From a virus, in IMG/VR virus record IMGVR_UViG_3300033145_002224, positions 37,438 through 101,437 of that record: a DNA stretch of 64,000 nucleotides, one strand, 5' to 3'. Each line of letters opens with the position of its first letter. Positions within the stretch are counted from its first letter, which is position 1. The position numbers and the translations under genes were made by a program. The notes below the pieces were generated by a model that worked only from the letters and a program-made list of their open reading frames with translations, was not told where the DNA came from and ran no database searches. Of this stretch, positions 34,669 to 42,706 are shown in pieces.

Positions 34669-35220
34669 TTAGGCAGTTACACCTTTGATCAAAGCACATT
34701 TAGGAGCCTGGATTCTTTGCAGACCACACTCTGTAATATACTCATCAACTTGACCATCTACGTCAGGAGCCTGGATGTTGGTCCGAAGCTTGGTGTCCCG
34801 ATTAGTTATGTACCGATATTTAAAGCAGTCCATGTCTAATAGGAAACCATATCCTGAGTAGTCTTCTACGAATAGCGGGTTGTGAATAAGGTTAATTTTC
34901 CCAAATGGGGTAACATATTCACCAATCTGCATGCCATAACTTCTTGCTAAAGGTTTCATTTGAATTTGACCTCTAGCGAATTCGTTAATAGCCTGCAAAA
35001 CCACACCACCACAGAATAATGTTTTTGTAGTGTCACCGTAAGTGAAACCTTCTCTAAGGAATGTGTTGAAGTCAGGAGCTGTTAACACACCACCTTGACT
35101 TTGAACATAAGAACCACCAGCATCGATGAATTCAAGTACGCCACCAGTAGCACGCCGAGGATGACCTTGGGTACCATTAGTGTCTGACTTTTTTTCACCC
35201 CACCAGAAAGCACGTTCAAT
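34669..35220 (-). CDS. major capsid protein, exon 3 (SU10/DUF5309-like)
   Basis: The last 183 residues of the capsid protein, starting IERAFWWGEKK and containing RRATGGVLEFID, FNTFLREGFTYGD and AINEFARGQIQMKP, the layout of SU10-type (DUF5309) capsid proteins. Exon 2 ends ALD, so the junction reads ALD-IERAFWWG, matching the conserved acidic helix and Trp-Gly region of the family. Joined with 36164-36732 and 37636-37807 the coding length is 1293 bases, giving 430 residues in frame. A TTG at 35223 would be an artefactual start for this piece alone. Confidence 0.88.
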   Translation of the reverse strand: MERAFWWGEKKSDTNGTQGHPRRATGGVLEFIDAGGSYVQSQGGVLTAPDFNTFLREGFTYGDTTKTLFCGGVVLQAINEFARGQIQMKPLARSYGMQIGEYVTPFGKINLIHNPLFVEDYSGYGFLLDMDCFKYRYITNRDTKLRTNIQAPDVDGQVDEYITECGLQRIQAPKCALIKGVTA

Positions 35221-36163
35221 CAAATTTGTTACTACTCACTATACTGTGAGCGGACCGATCATTTCTGCCGATCTCTGTATGTCGCCATACAGTTCAGACT
35301 ATATCACTTTCCATTAACGAATCTTCCATTACTATCTCTTTTTCGCTTCTTGGCGAAAACCGATACCTTTTCTTTATTCTCCTTCGTTCTTGGAATACCT
35401 CGTATAGTCGTTGAACCTGGAAATAAACTTTTATATTTTTCTATTCTATCCTGTTTTCTTTTTATATTAAAATACAGGCCATTAGCAATAAACGATTTCT
35501 TATTTATCCCAAATCTAGCAAATATCTTACCACTTTTCAGTTTTTCTTTCGTTATTTTACCAACCTGAATCCCTTTCTCTAACATGATTTTATGCAACTC
35601 ATATAACCATGTATCAGCAGCGCCTATACCTATCCTCATATCAAATACTTCATGCGAATTAACCATATGCCATCTACACATAGCAACCCAACCCTCACTA
35701 TCTAATAATCCAGAGAAAAATTCTAATTTATGAGAACGTTCCCATTCATTAAAATCAATTGGAATATTTTTTCTTCCTATCGTTTCTTCTAATAACCACT
35801 TATTCATTTTAACATCTGATAAAGTAACAAAATATACCTTTCTTTTTGCGCTAGTTAATCTTTTGGCAATTCCAATTGTTACTTTATTATCAGACAATTT
35901 TCTTAATGAGTTTGCGGTTTTAATTACAAAATCCTCATCTATTGCTTGTAATATAAAAGTTCTTTTATTTTTTGAGATGTGACCATCTCCTAAATAAACG
36001 CCTAAAATATAAGACGTAGCTTTAGTTTTATTGTACATATTTCCTTGGAAGCGGATTGTCTCCACTGACAACTTGTTGCTCTTGGGCATTGTCAGATACT
36101 GAGAGTTTCCCGCAATTTAGAGATATTTACCTATATCATTACTGATATAGGGGACATTGATCT
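35221..36163 (-). ncRNA. group I intron 2 in capsid gene
   Basis: 943 nt. The 5' splice site follows GGAT, which pairs with GTCC about 8 bases downstream, giving the U-G pair of P1. AATTGCGGGAAAC at ~36110 matches the P/Q core and GATATAGTC at ~35309-35301 matches the P7/P3 side. A P9-like hairpin CTGTATGGCGACATACAG follows. The intron ends ...GTAGTAACAAATTTG with the terminal G at 35221. Excision joins GAT to ATTGAA in frame. Confidence 0.85.
35304..36089 (-). CDS. LAGLIDADG homing endonuclease in intron 2
   Basis: 261 residues with the two LAGLIDADG helices SYILGVYLGDGHIS (~26-38) and EFFSGLLDSEGWVAM (~123-137). Both carry the acidic active-site residue. It begins inside the intron after the P3/P4 core and ends just before the P7-like segment, the usual place for an intron-encoded nuclease. 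It probably cuts intronless capsid alleles of related phages and spreads the intron. Little sequence is shared with the enzyme in intron 1. Confidence 0.88.
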   Translation of the reverse strand: MPKSNKLSVETIRFQGNMYNKTKATSYILGVYLGDGHISKNKRTFILQAIDEDFVIKTANSLRKLSDNKVTIGIAKRLTSAKRKVYFVTLSDVKMNKWLLEETIGRKNIPIDFNEWERSHKLEFFSGLLDSEGWVAMCRWHMVNSHEVFDMRIGIGAADTWLYELHKIMLEKGIQVGKITKEKLKSGKIFARFGINKKSFIANGLYFNIKRKQDRIEKYKSLFPGSTTIRGIPRTKENKEKVSVFAKKRKRDSNGRFVNGK

Positions 36164-36732
36164 ATCCAGAGCGTGCTCGGTTCCTTTTTTGGCACGGAGA
36201 TAAGGAAGTTCCTTACCACCATAGAGTTTAAGTTCTCTTTCAGTGCCAGATACTGCGATTGAAGTCCGGAAAATTTGAGTATAATTACTTTCTTTCGAAC
36301 TCCGGGTTGTGTTCACGTTGCGTGCACCAGCATTTTCCTCATTTACATTACCAACGATGTAAAGACCATCGCCATCAGCCATAGCGGCCTCAGCTGTGGT
36401 ACCAAAACCACGATCATTTGCACCAATAGTAAGTGAACTAACACCTGCGATAGCATTTACTCTAAAGTTTTCACCAGTTCTTGCGTTCTTTACAACATCA
36501 CCAGGGGTGAAGATGTAACCTGAACTAGAACCAGCTCCAGATACTGTTAGAGTAATTGCACCAGTCGCGTGAGCGCCAGTTACTTTTGCATAACGTCCGC
36601 CATAAAAATCTTCGAACCAAGAAAATTCGGGATTATTAGCAGAATTTTTCATCATGCTTGAACCTTTCCAAACTCCATCAGCATATGTTTTACCTACATT
36701 TGTAAGTAAAGATACTAATGGATGCTTGTTAG
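36164..36732 (-). CDS. major capsid protein, exon 2
   Basis: Encodes the middle ~190 residues, from SNKHPLVSLLTNVGKTYADG to GTEHALD. It includes the DUF5309-type stretch with YGGRYAKVTGAHATGA, YTQIFRTSIAVSGTERELK and the helix AKKGTEHALD. The open frame continues upstream of its first ATG (36655), which shows that the true exon begins at the intron boundary 36732. Splicing with exon 1 completes a Ser codon (T + CT). Confidence 0.88.
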
Positions 36733-37635
36733 CAAATTTTGTTACTACTCAAATCGAGCGGTTGAATCATTTCTGTTCAACTCTATATGTCTCCATATAG
36801 ATCGGACTATATCATCATCCCGTAGGATGCATAACCTTTAGTCTCTGAACGTTTCCTAATAATTTCTTTTTTGTACATCTTTTAATATTTCAATTGCTTT
36901 TTTTAGTTTTTTCTGCTTTCTTTCTATCGTAAAGAATAATCCATTGTTAATAAAATCACGAGCATTTATCTTAAATCTAACCATCGTGACAGAACCATTT
37001 TTAGTATAGTCTGGTGGCATTATTTCTGGTTTATTAATTCTAATTTTCAGCTTCTCTAAAAATTTTTTGAATTCCCAGATCCAACCATCAGTTCCCTTAC
37101 CGATACCAATGGTTACCCTAGGATTTATTCTATTCTTATAAACCAATGAAATATAACCATCTCCATCCATTATACCGGCTATAAACCATTTTTTTATAGA
37201 TAAATCTGCATCCCATATAAAATATGGTATATGATGTTTTTTACTAGTTTGAGATTCGAAATAATCTTTATATTTAGTAAAACCAACACCAACACAATAT
37301 TTTGTTATTTGGTTTCCAGAATTAAATCCACTTCCTTCTTGATCGTATTTATTAACATTACCATTACAATTTGGTAATATTTTTTTTAAACACTGCAATG
37401 TAAAAGAAGCAAAATCTTTATCTATAACTTGCAATTGAAATGTACAATTTTTTGTAGGCTTTATTCTACTTGTTATTGATGCATCAGTAAGATACACCCC
37501 AAAAAGATAAGCCAGTTCCTTACTAGGATTCTCGATGCTGATTGACTCTAAACTCATATTTTTACACTTAGGTAATGAATTAATTAAAAAGTTGTTCCAG
37601 CAATTTGTTATGTTTTATATCCCCACATTACTGTG
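36733..37635 (-). ncRNA. group I intron 1 in capsid gene
   Basis: 903 nt. P1 can form from CCT|CAC with GTGGGG, placing a U-G pair at the splice site after T37636. CAAATTGCTGGAAC at ~37600 is the P/Q-type core, GATATAGTC at ~36813-36805 the P7/P3 side, and CTATATGGAGACATATAG a P9-like hairpin. The intron ends GTAGTAACAAAATTTG, nearly identical to intron 2, so the two probably share an ancestor. Removal leaves one continuous frame. Confidence 0.85.
36856..37557 (-). CDS. LAGLIDADG homing endonuclease in intron 1
   Basis: 233 residues. The first helix is LAYLFGVYLTDASITS (~15-30) and the second WFIAGIMDGDGYISL (~124-138). The first motif reads TDA rather than GDG, so one active-site Asp is kept but the Gly is lost. 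Start ATG at 37557, ending before the P7 segment of the intron. Likely nuclease or maturase for intron 1. Confidence 0.87.
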   Translation of the reverse strand: MSLESISIENPSKELAYLFGVYLTDASITSRIKPTKNCTFQLQVIDKDFASFTLQCLKKILPNCNGNVNKYDQEGSGFNSGNQITKYCVGVGFTKYKDYFESQTSKKHHIPYFIWDADLSIKKWFIAGIMDGDGYISLVYKNRINPRVTIGIGKGTDGWIWEFKKFLEKLKIRINKPEIMPPDYTKNGSVTMVRFKINARDFINNGLFFTIERKQKKLKKAIEILKDVQKRNY

Positions 37636-37807
37636 AGGTAGAGCCTAACGCGAGGGTTCGCTCTAAGAGAAAAATCTTGTCAACAACGTCCACAATCAGT
37701 CTACCCTCGGCAAGGGATACGGCTGTACTACGAGCTCCATTGCTGGAGTCATCGGCAATCGTACCTCTGTCGTGGGTAGGCTCAGTATAATATGGAAATT
37801 GAGCCAT
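37636..37807 (-). CDS. major capsid protein, exon 1 (start of gene)
   Basis: ATG at 37807 starts MAQFPYYTEPTHDRGTIADD, followed by AVSLAEGRLIVDVVDKIFLL, the N-terminal arm of the SU10-like capsid protein. In the genomic DNA this frame hits a stop ~12 bases past the predicted splice site. Without splicing only ~60 residues would be made. The leader is A/T-rich with no Shine-Dalgarno site. It follows the scaffold gene by 58 bp, a normal order for capsid operons. Confidence 0.87.
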
Positions 37808-37865
37808 AGTTTTATCTTAACTGTTTATTAATTTTTAATGTCCAATAACCTATGGCCAATCAAAA

Positions 37866-38753
37866 CTAAAATTGATTTGGTGTCGGATTTCCACTAACTA
37901 GGTTATCAATAACATCCTTATCATCGATGACAGCAGCGTTCTGAGATACACCTCCAGCGGCATTGGCAGCTACATCTTTAGCCGCCTCAGCTTTTTTAGT
38001 GTCATCATCAGTCTTTTGCTTCTCTAAAATCGCGTCAGCTTTCACTGTTTTATACGCAATTTTAATGTCATCTTGGTCAGGATTTTCTTCTAACCATTTA
38101 GCAATACCTTCAGCATAATCCTCGAAATCTTTGGTATTTTCAATAAAATTATCAACATCCTGTTTAAAGTCGCGCAATTGATTGCTATCATTTAGCGTCT
38201 TTTGCAACTCCTCTTTAACAGAGGTGATTTTTTTATCAAACTCCTCACTAAGTTCTCCACGAACTTTAGCTTCGACCTCTTTTGGATCGGCTTTCTCGTA
38301 TTTTTCGTCTCCCATATCTTTTTTTACTTTGTCATGAGCCTCGGTTACCTTTTGAGCATCGTCGGCATCTAATTTGCCTTCGAGCACAGACTTTGCGACT
38401 TGAGGATCTATCTTGCCGTCTACAAGCGCCTGCAATAATTCAGGCTGCTTTTCAAGGTTATCTAGAACCGGTTCGATGTTACGAATAAATGTTCGTAAAT
38501 CACCCAGTTCAGAACCCTGTTCGCCAAGCTTCTTCTCAAGCTCTTCTCTCTGAGTTTTGATATCTTCATATTCTTTGGGGTCAATGACCGGAGTCTTTTC
38601 CCCACCGTCTGATTGCTCATTGGACTGAGCGGCTCCTTCTTTAGGCTCCCCTGCGCCAGAATTATTGGCATCAGGACCAGATTGGATTAAATCGTCTGAG
38701 CTACCCGATGTTGATTTATCATCACCGGACTCATTTTTTTGTTCTTCAGACAT
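37866..38753 (-). CDS. capsid scaffolding protein
   Basis: 295 residues, strongly acidic, with a Ser/Gly/Asp-rich disordered N-terminus (1-60) and long coiled-coil helices (EYEDIKTQREELEKKLGEQ; VRGELSEEFDKKITSVKEEL). The C-terminus (VSQNAAVIDDKDVIDNLVSG) is a short amphipathic segment of the kind that contacts coat protein. It lies directly upstream of the capsid gene and downstream of the portal, the standard place for a scaffold. No protease motif. Confidence 0.75.
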   Translation of the reverse strand: MSEEQKNESGDDKSTSGSSDDLIQSGPDANNSGAGEPKEGAAQSNEQSDGGEKTPVIDPKEYEDIKTQREELEKKLGEQGSELGDLRTFIRNIEPVLDNLEKQPELLQALVDGKIDPQVAKSVLEGKLDADDAQKVTEAHDKVKKDMGDEKYEKADPKEVEAKVRGELSEEFDKKITSVKEELQKTLNDSNQLRDFKQDVDNFIENTKDFEDYAEGIAKWLEENPDQDDIKIAYKTVKADAILEKQKTDDDTKKAEAAKDVAANAAGGVSQNAAVIDDKDVIDNLVSGNPTPNQF

Positions 38754-38788
38754 AAAATGTTCTTCATATTTAATTAATTAAAAAGTAG

Positions 38789-38953
38789 CTATTTTTTAAT
38801 CTTATCTGCTCTTCGTTTAGTTAATTCTTCGGTAATTTTACCTAGATTAATCTTAGACTCAGATTCTTTCATGTTAGAGAGAGTATCCCTAATCATGCCA
38901 GATAAGTTTTCTGTTTGAGCAATTGATGCTCGTTCTTCTTTTGTTAAAGACAT
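38789..38953 (-). CDS. 54-aa hypothetical protein
   Basis: ATG at 38953, TAG at 38789. The product begins MSLTKEERASIAQTENLSGM and ends RADKIKK, charged and helical. It fills the gap between the Pro/Arg-rich gene and the scaffold, with normal spacing on both sides, preceded by AAGGT 4 bp upstream of the ATG. No known family. Confidence 0.6.
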   Translation of the reverse strand: MSLTKEERASIAQTENLSGMIRDTLSNMKESESKINLGKITEELTKRRADKIKK

Positions 38954-38980
38954 ACCTTCATATTTTAAATTTATTATATT

Positions 38981-39586
38981 TTAAGCGCTTGTTTCCATTA
39001 AACCACTTTTTCTTTGACCACGTTTCTTTCGTCTATTCATAACTGTTTTTTTAACTCCATGCATACTCATATCTGGTTTACCTGGCCTAGCCGGTCTTGT
39101 CGGCATACTTGGTCTAGTTGGTCTAGCCGGTCTTGTTGGCCTAGCTGGTAAATTTGGAATATTTGGTCTCTCTGGCCTTGCTGGCCTAGATGGTCTTATT
39201 GGTCTAGTTACACCAGTTTGAACCTTTTGTGCTCCTGGTGGCGCTAATTTTGTTTTATTTGGGTATGGGACTGGTTGAGGTTTATACTCTCCAGTAGTTT
39301 CATTAAAATTAGGAGAACCACCTGGATATTTTTTATTAACTGGTTTAGTTATGGGTGTTGGCCTGCTAAGTTGAATTGGTACTTCGATTGGCGCAGTTTT
39401 CATATCACCAATCCCTTTTTTGATTTTAGGCATACTTGGCATCTTGGGCATATTTGCCTTGGTTGATGCAATACGCGATTTTACCTCATCACCAATACTA
39501 CTAACCTTTTTCTTAATTGTAGACATTTTATCTTTTAATATTTTATTTTTTTGTGTCCCTCCGGGGAGCTTATAATTTCCTAACAT
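38981..39586 (-). CDS. Pro/Arg-rich basic protein
   Basis: 201 residues. The N-terminal ~75 are Lys-rich with a short Met/Pro repeat (ANMPKMPSMPKI). From ~125 to 175 it is a repeat of RPARP/RPTRP units, and the C-terminus (RRKKRGQRKSG) is very basic. Such a chain could bind DNA or the inside of the capsid, but no domain is recognised. Confidence 0.55.
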   Translation of the reverse strand: MLGNYKLPGGTQKNKILKDKMSTIKKKVSSIGDEVKSRIASTKANMPKMPSMPKIKKGIGDMKTAPIEVPIQLSRPTPITKPVNKKYPGGSPNFNETTGEYKPQPVPYPNKTKLAPPGAQKVQTGVTRPIRPSRPARPERPNIPNLPARPTRPARPTRPSMPTRPARPGKPDMSMHGVKKTVMNRRKKRGQRKSGLMETSA

Positions 39587-39594
39587 ATTATTAA

Positions 39595-39738
39595 TTAATT
39601 TTTAATTAAACGTTTACACAAATATTTACGCTTTTTGCGTTTCACACCACCAACATCAACACGCATTCGCCCCTCTACTAAAGATGTTGCTGTGGTTCTT
39701 GGCTTATTATCATGAATTGATTCAAGTGTACAACCCAT
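39595..39738 (-). CDS. 47-aa basic hypothetical protein
   Basis: ATG at 39738, TAA at 39595. The product MGCTLESIHDNKPRTTATSL continues to a Lys/Arg-rich end (KRKKRKYLCKRLIK). It starts 1 bp after the stop of the upstream gene, as expected for an operon member. No family. Confidence 0.55.
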   Translation of the reverse strand: MGCTLESIHDNKPRTTATSLVEGRMRVDVGGVKRKKRKYLCKRLIKN

Positions 39739-39739
39739 A

Positions 39740-40057
39740 CTATTTTTTAATAATACCAATCTTTGTAATCTCTAAATCAAAAGTTTCACGATTACGCCTT
39801 TCTTTGGACATATTTATATGATCTCTTTGAGAATGACTGGTTATTTTAGCACGAATAACAAGTAATAAGTCATCACCAACCTCAGAACCAGACAATTCTG
39901 GCACCTGCTTGTTGTTTAACCACATACTTGGATAACTAATTTCACGCTTACTAATAACTGGTTTAGACTCATTATTCTTGATTTTTTCTCCAGCGTCATG
40001 CATCTTAACCTTATTAAGAGAATCGGTTAAAATGTCTCTTTTAGAGTTTTTTGCCAT
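39740..40057 (-). CDS. small head-region protein
   Basis: 105 residues. The pattern YPSMWLNNKQVPELSGSEVG, then DDLLLVIRAKITSHSQRD, is a beta-structured motif common among short phage proteins near the portal and scaffold genes. It is the first gene downstream of promoter copy 3 (TATAAT ending 20 bp before the ATG), so it may open a transcription unit for scaffold and capsid. Function unknown. Confidence 0.6.
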   Translation of the reverse strand: MAKNSKRDILTDSLNKVKMHDAGEKIKNNESKPVISKREISYPSMWLNNKQVPELSGSEVGDDLLLVIRAKITSHSQRDHINMSKERRNRETFDLEITKIGIIKK

Positions 40058-40077
40058 ATATTTATTATTATGCTTTA

Positions 40078-40096
40078 ATTATATCAAAAGTACCCC
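40078..40096 (-). promoter_or_regulatory. conserved phage promoter element, copy 3
   Basis: Minus strand GGGGTACTTTTGATATAAT. Same box-spacer-extended -10 layout as copies 1 and 2, differing only at TTTGA versus TATGG. Upstream of the gene at 39740-40057. Confidence 0.75.
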
Positions 40097-40111
40097 TTGA
40101 TTTAACTAACT

Positions 40112-40417
40112 TTACTTATTTTTCTTTTTTTCCTCTTTTTCACCACCCTTTTTAAGCCTTTCTCTCTCCTCGTTCACATAAACAATAATATCCCAAATAC
40201 CAGCACGAATACCTTGGGTTCTAGCCATTAAAGTAGGTTCTTTAAATGGGTCAGTCGACCGTAACCCATCGTCAGTTGCCTGAGAACGTATAGCCACATA
40301 CCTTAGTATGGCATACCATTGACGAGTATCACTTAACTCTAATAGAAGTGATTTCATCTCATTATCAGACATTGTGTCTAAATTTTCATCATTTTTAGAT
40401 TTTTTTTCTTCTTTCAT
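40112..40417 (-). CDS. hypothetical protein near portal
   Basis: 101 residues. A charged N-terminus is followed by helices (MKSLLLELSDTRQWYAILRY, GIRAGIWDIIVYVNEERER) and a Lys/Glu tail. Proteins of this size and helical pattern often sit next to the portal gene. No motif of known function. Confidence 0.6.
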   Translation of the reverse strand: MKEEKKSKNDENLDTMSDNEMKSLLLELSDTRQWYAILRYVAIRSQATDDGLRSTDPFKEPTLMARTQGIRAGIWDIIVYVNEERERLKKGGEKEEKKKNK

Positions 40418-40437
40418 AATATTAATTTTATTATTAA

Positions 40438-40605
40438 TTAGAATGGAGTATATTTACGTAAACCACGCTGTTCTTTAGGTAAGTATTTATCATATTTCTT
40501 ACCCTGCCTTAAATTAGCTGGTAATTTTTTCCAAACATCTAGAACTCCTTTTAGGGTAGAAAATATTACCTCTCGTTTTTTACTTTTATCAACTTTTTTA
40601 CTCAT
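40438..40605 (-). CDS. 55-aa basic hypothetical protein
   Basis: ATG at 40605, TAA at 40438. The product begins MSKKVDKSKKREVIFSTLKG and ends GLRKYTPF. Twenty bp separate it from the downstream gene and 4 bp from the portal stop. Very Lys-rich, no known family. Its neat fit in the only gap here supports it as real. Confidence 0.6.
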   Translation of the reverse strand: MSKKVDKSKKREVIFSTLKGVLDVWKKLPANLRQGKKYDKYLPKEQRGLRKYTPF

Positions 40606-40609
40606 TTAT

Positions 40610-42682
40610 TTAGTTTTTCTTACCCTGAATAGAAAATGCACGCTTAGCAAGTTCTGAGGCAGGATCAGATGTATTATTAATAGGTATATTAGTATTTGTT
40701 TTACCACCACGATTAAATCCACGTGGATTACTGGTTGGAGCTACACCCTTCGGTGTGGGAGGCATCCCACCAGCCTGTAACAAATTAATTGGACCAGCTG
40801 CCTCAGCAAATGGTGATTGACCACCATCACCCTTTTTACCCATCATCCCCATAACCGCATCAAGCACGTGTGGAGGAATCTGAGACGTTTTCATTTCTGG
40901 ACCACCAGCTAACATTTCAGCTGGACCACCAGGCGCCATCCCAGGCTCTTCTTCACCGGGCATACCCGTCATCCCAGGCTCCTCTTCCTCACTCTTGGAA
41001 ACCGCATCTAAACTCCAGTTCCAATCATACAACATCTTAGCTGTTAATTTACGAGGATCAATAAATGGTAATGTAATTAATAATTGGAACAGATCCATGT
41101 CCTGTTTCTTCTTAATATCATTCTGACCAGCAATTGACGGTAGTACAGTCGCTCTATAGTCAAACATACCCTTAAGATCATCTTTCTCAATAAGTGGAAA
41201 TAATTCTTTCCCATCATCACCAATAACCCTAATGGTCATATCAATTGTAAAAAATTGCCGCTGCATATCAATCCAATAACGCATTAATCTACTATACCCA
41301 TCTCCGAGGTGATTAATGAATAAACGAACACGCTCCAGGGTAGACTCACGTAAATGCCTTACTTCCGTAGCACTAGTACCCCCACCAGCCCCAACACCCA
41401 TTGAAAAATCATCAACACCAGAAGCGTATCTCATATCACCTTTGAGGAGTTCCTCTTCTTTATATGCACTAGCTTTGACATCAGTAAATTGCACTTCCTT
41501 AACTCCATTCGGATCAGTAGAATAAATAATACCGAAGGGCCGTGTGACTAATTCATCCTTACGTATATTGGCAAGAGGATTAACAACCCACATCTTATGA
41601 ATATTTAAAGTCGCGGCATCTAAGCGCTGATTCTTAACCATGTTAAGCATAAGTTGTGGATTCTCTAAAATCAACGGAATCCCATAACCCTCAAACTCAC
41701 CAGGAACCTTTAAGTATGGAATCTCAATAAATGGAGCTTCTTTAAAATCAAATACAATAGGTATAGAACCGCCACGAAGAATCGGAACTTCATTCACCAT
41801 AACCGCATACTCGTCATCAAATGGTCGAGTCCACTCAAAAATCTCATACATATTAAGATCGTCATCAGCTTGATTTTTATATCTCTCCATGCTCAAATTC
41901 GAACCAACCTGACCATAGTCAGCACCTTTATTAGTTTTCTCATGAGCAAACTTGACAGTATTCCTAATTGACCCATAGTCTTCTAGGTCACCACCCGGTC
42001 TGGCTAAAGCTAATTTTAATCGTTTCGGTTCAGCCATCGGATACCTACGCTTTATCTCAGCGCCAGAAAGTACTAAACGCTTAAACCAAAACTGTTTACT
42101 CTCCCTTGGAATATTGTGCCAATCGTACCATAAACTATAATTATCTACCCACTCAGCGTACGGAGCATCATAAAATACTTGCTCTCTTTCTTCCCACTTC
42201 AATTTCTTATCTAACAAATCTTCTGAATTAAGGAATTTATGTGTACGCTTGTCTTTCTTCCAACTAACCTGCATAAAACCGGTGCCATATACCATGGACG
42301 CATGCGTTATCATTTCAGAGGTGGTGTCCATATTGGCTAATTCCCAACTATAATCCATTAGTTGTTGTAATTTTGGAGCTTTCGCCTGGTCTCCCTCAGT
42401 ACGACCCTGTACTGTAAACTCTGGCCTTGCATCCAGAATCCTTGGTTTTAATGTTTCAACCACCGCATGAATATATGGGACAGAAATATTAGCCTGCCAA
42501 CTATCAATCTGCGAAGCACGATCACTGTTGTCAGCAATATAAAGCTTATACGACCGATCAAGCCGTGGTTTAATACATGATTTAAAATAATCCCTTGCGT
42601 CGTTAAGTTGGAGATTAAATTTAGCCATCATTCTAATCTCTTTTTTACTAAAGTCACTAGGATTATATTGTTCATTAGCCAT
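40610..42682 (-). CDS. portal protein
   Basis: 690 residues, the size of podovirus-type portals. N-terminal helices (NDARDYFKSCIKPRLDRSYK) lead to WQANISVPYIHAVVETLKPR, the membrane of wing-domain segments typical of SU10/phiEco32-like portals. GTGFMQVSWKKDKR and VDNYSLWYDWHNIP are also characteristic. The C-terminal ~130 residues are Gly/Pro/Met-rich. It lies directly downstream of the large terminase. Forms the dodecameric DNA gate at the capsid vertex. Confidence 0.88.
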   Translation of the reverse strand: MANEQYNPSDFSKKEIRMMAKFNLQLNDARDYFKSCIKPRLDRSYKLYIADNSDRASQIDSWQANISVPYIHAVVETLKPRILDARPEFTVQGRTEGDQAKAPKLQQLMDYSWELANMDTTSEMITHASMVYGTGFMQVSWKKDKRTHKFLNSEDLLDKKLKWEEREQVFYDAPYAEWVDNYSLWYDWHNIPRESKQFWFKRLVLSGAEIKRRYPMAEPKRLKLALARPGGDLEDYGSIRNTVKFAHEKTNKGADYGQVGSNLSMERYKNQADDDLNMYEIFEWTRPFDDEYAVMVNEVPILRGGSIPIVFDFKEAPFIEIPYLKVPGEFEGYGIPLILENPQLMLNMVKNQRLDAATLNIHKMWVVNPLANIRKDELVTRPFGIIYSTDPNGVKEVQFTDVKASAYKEEELLKGDMRYASGVDDFSMGVGAGGGTSATEVRHLRESTLERVRLFINHLGDGYSRLMRYWIDMQRQFFTIDMTIRVIGDDGKELFPLIEKDDLKGMFDYRATVLPSIAGQNDIKKKQDMDLFQLLITLPFIDPRKLTAKMLYDWNWSLDAVSKSEEEEPGMTGMPGEEEPGMAPGGPAEMLAGGPEMKTSQIPPHVLDAVMGMMGKKGDGGQSPFAEAAGPINLLQAGGMPPTPKGVAPTSNPRGFNRGGKTNTNIPINNTSDPASELAKRAFSIQGKKN

Positions 42683-42706
42683 ATTTTTTAAATTATTTTG
42701 TTATCT

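Noticed and set aside
34669-37807. Capsid pieces as three separate genes
   Set aside because: The pieces lack natural starts, and intron cores with P1 pairing join them into one 430-aa frame.
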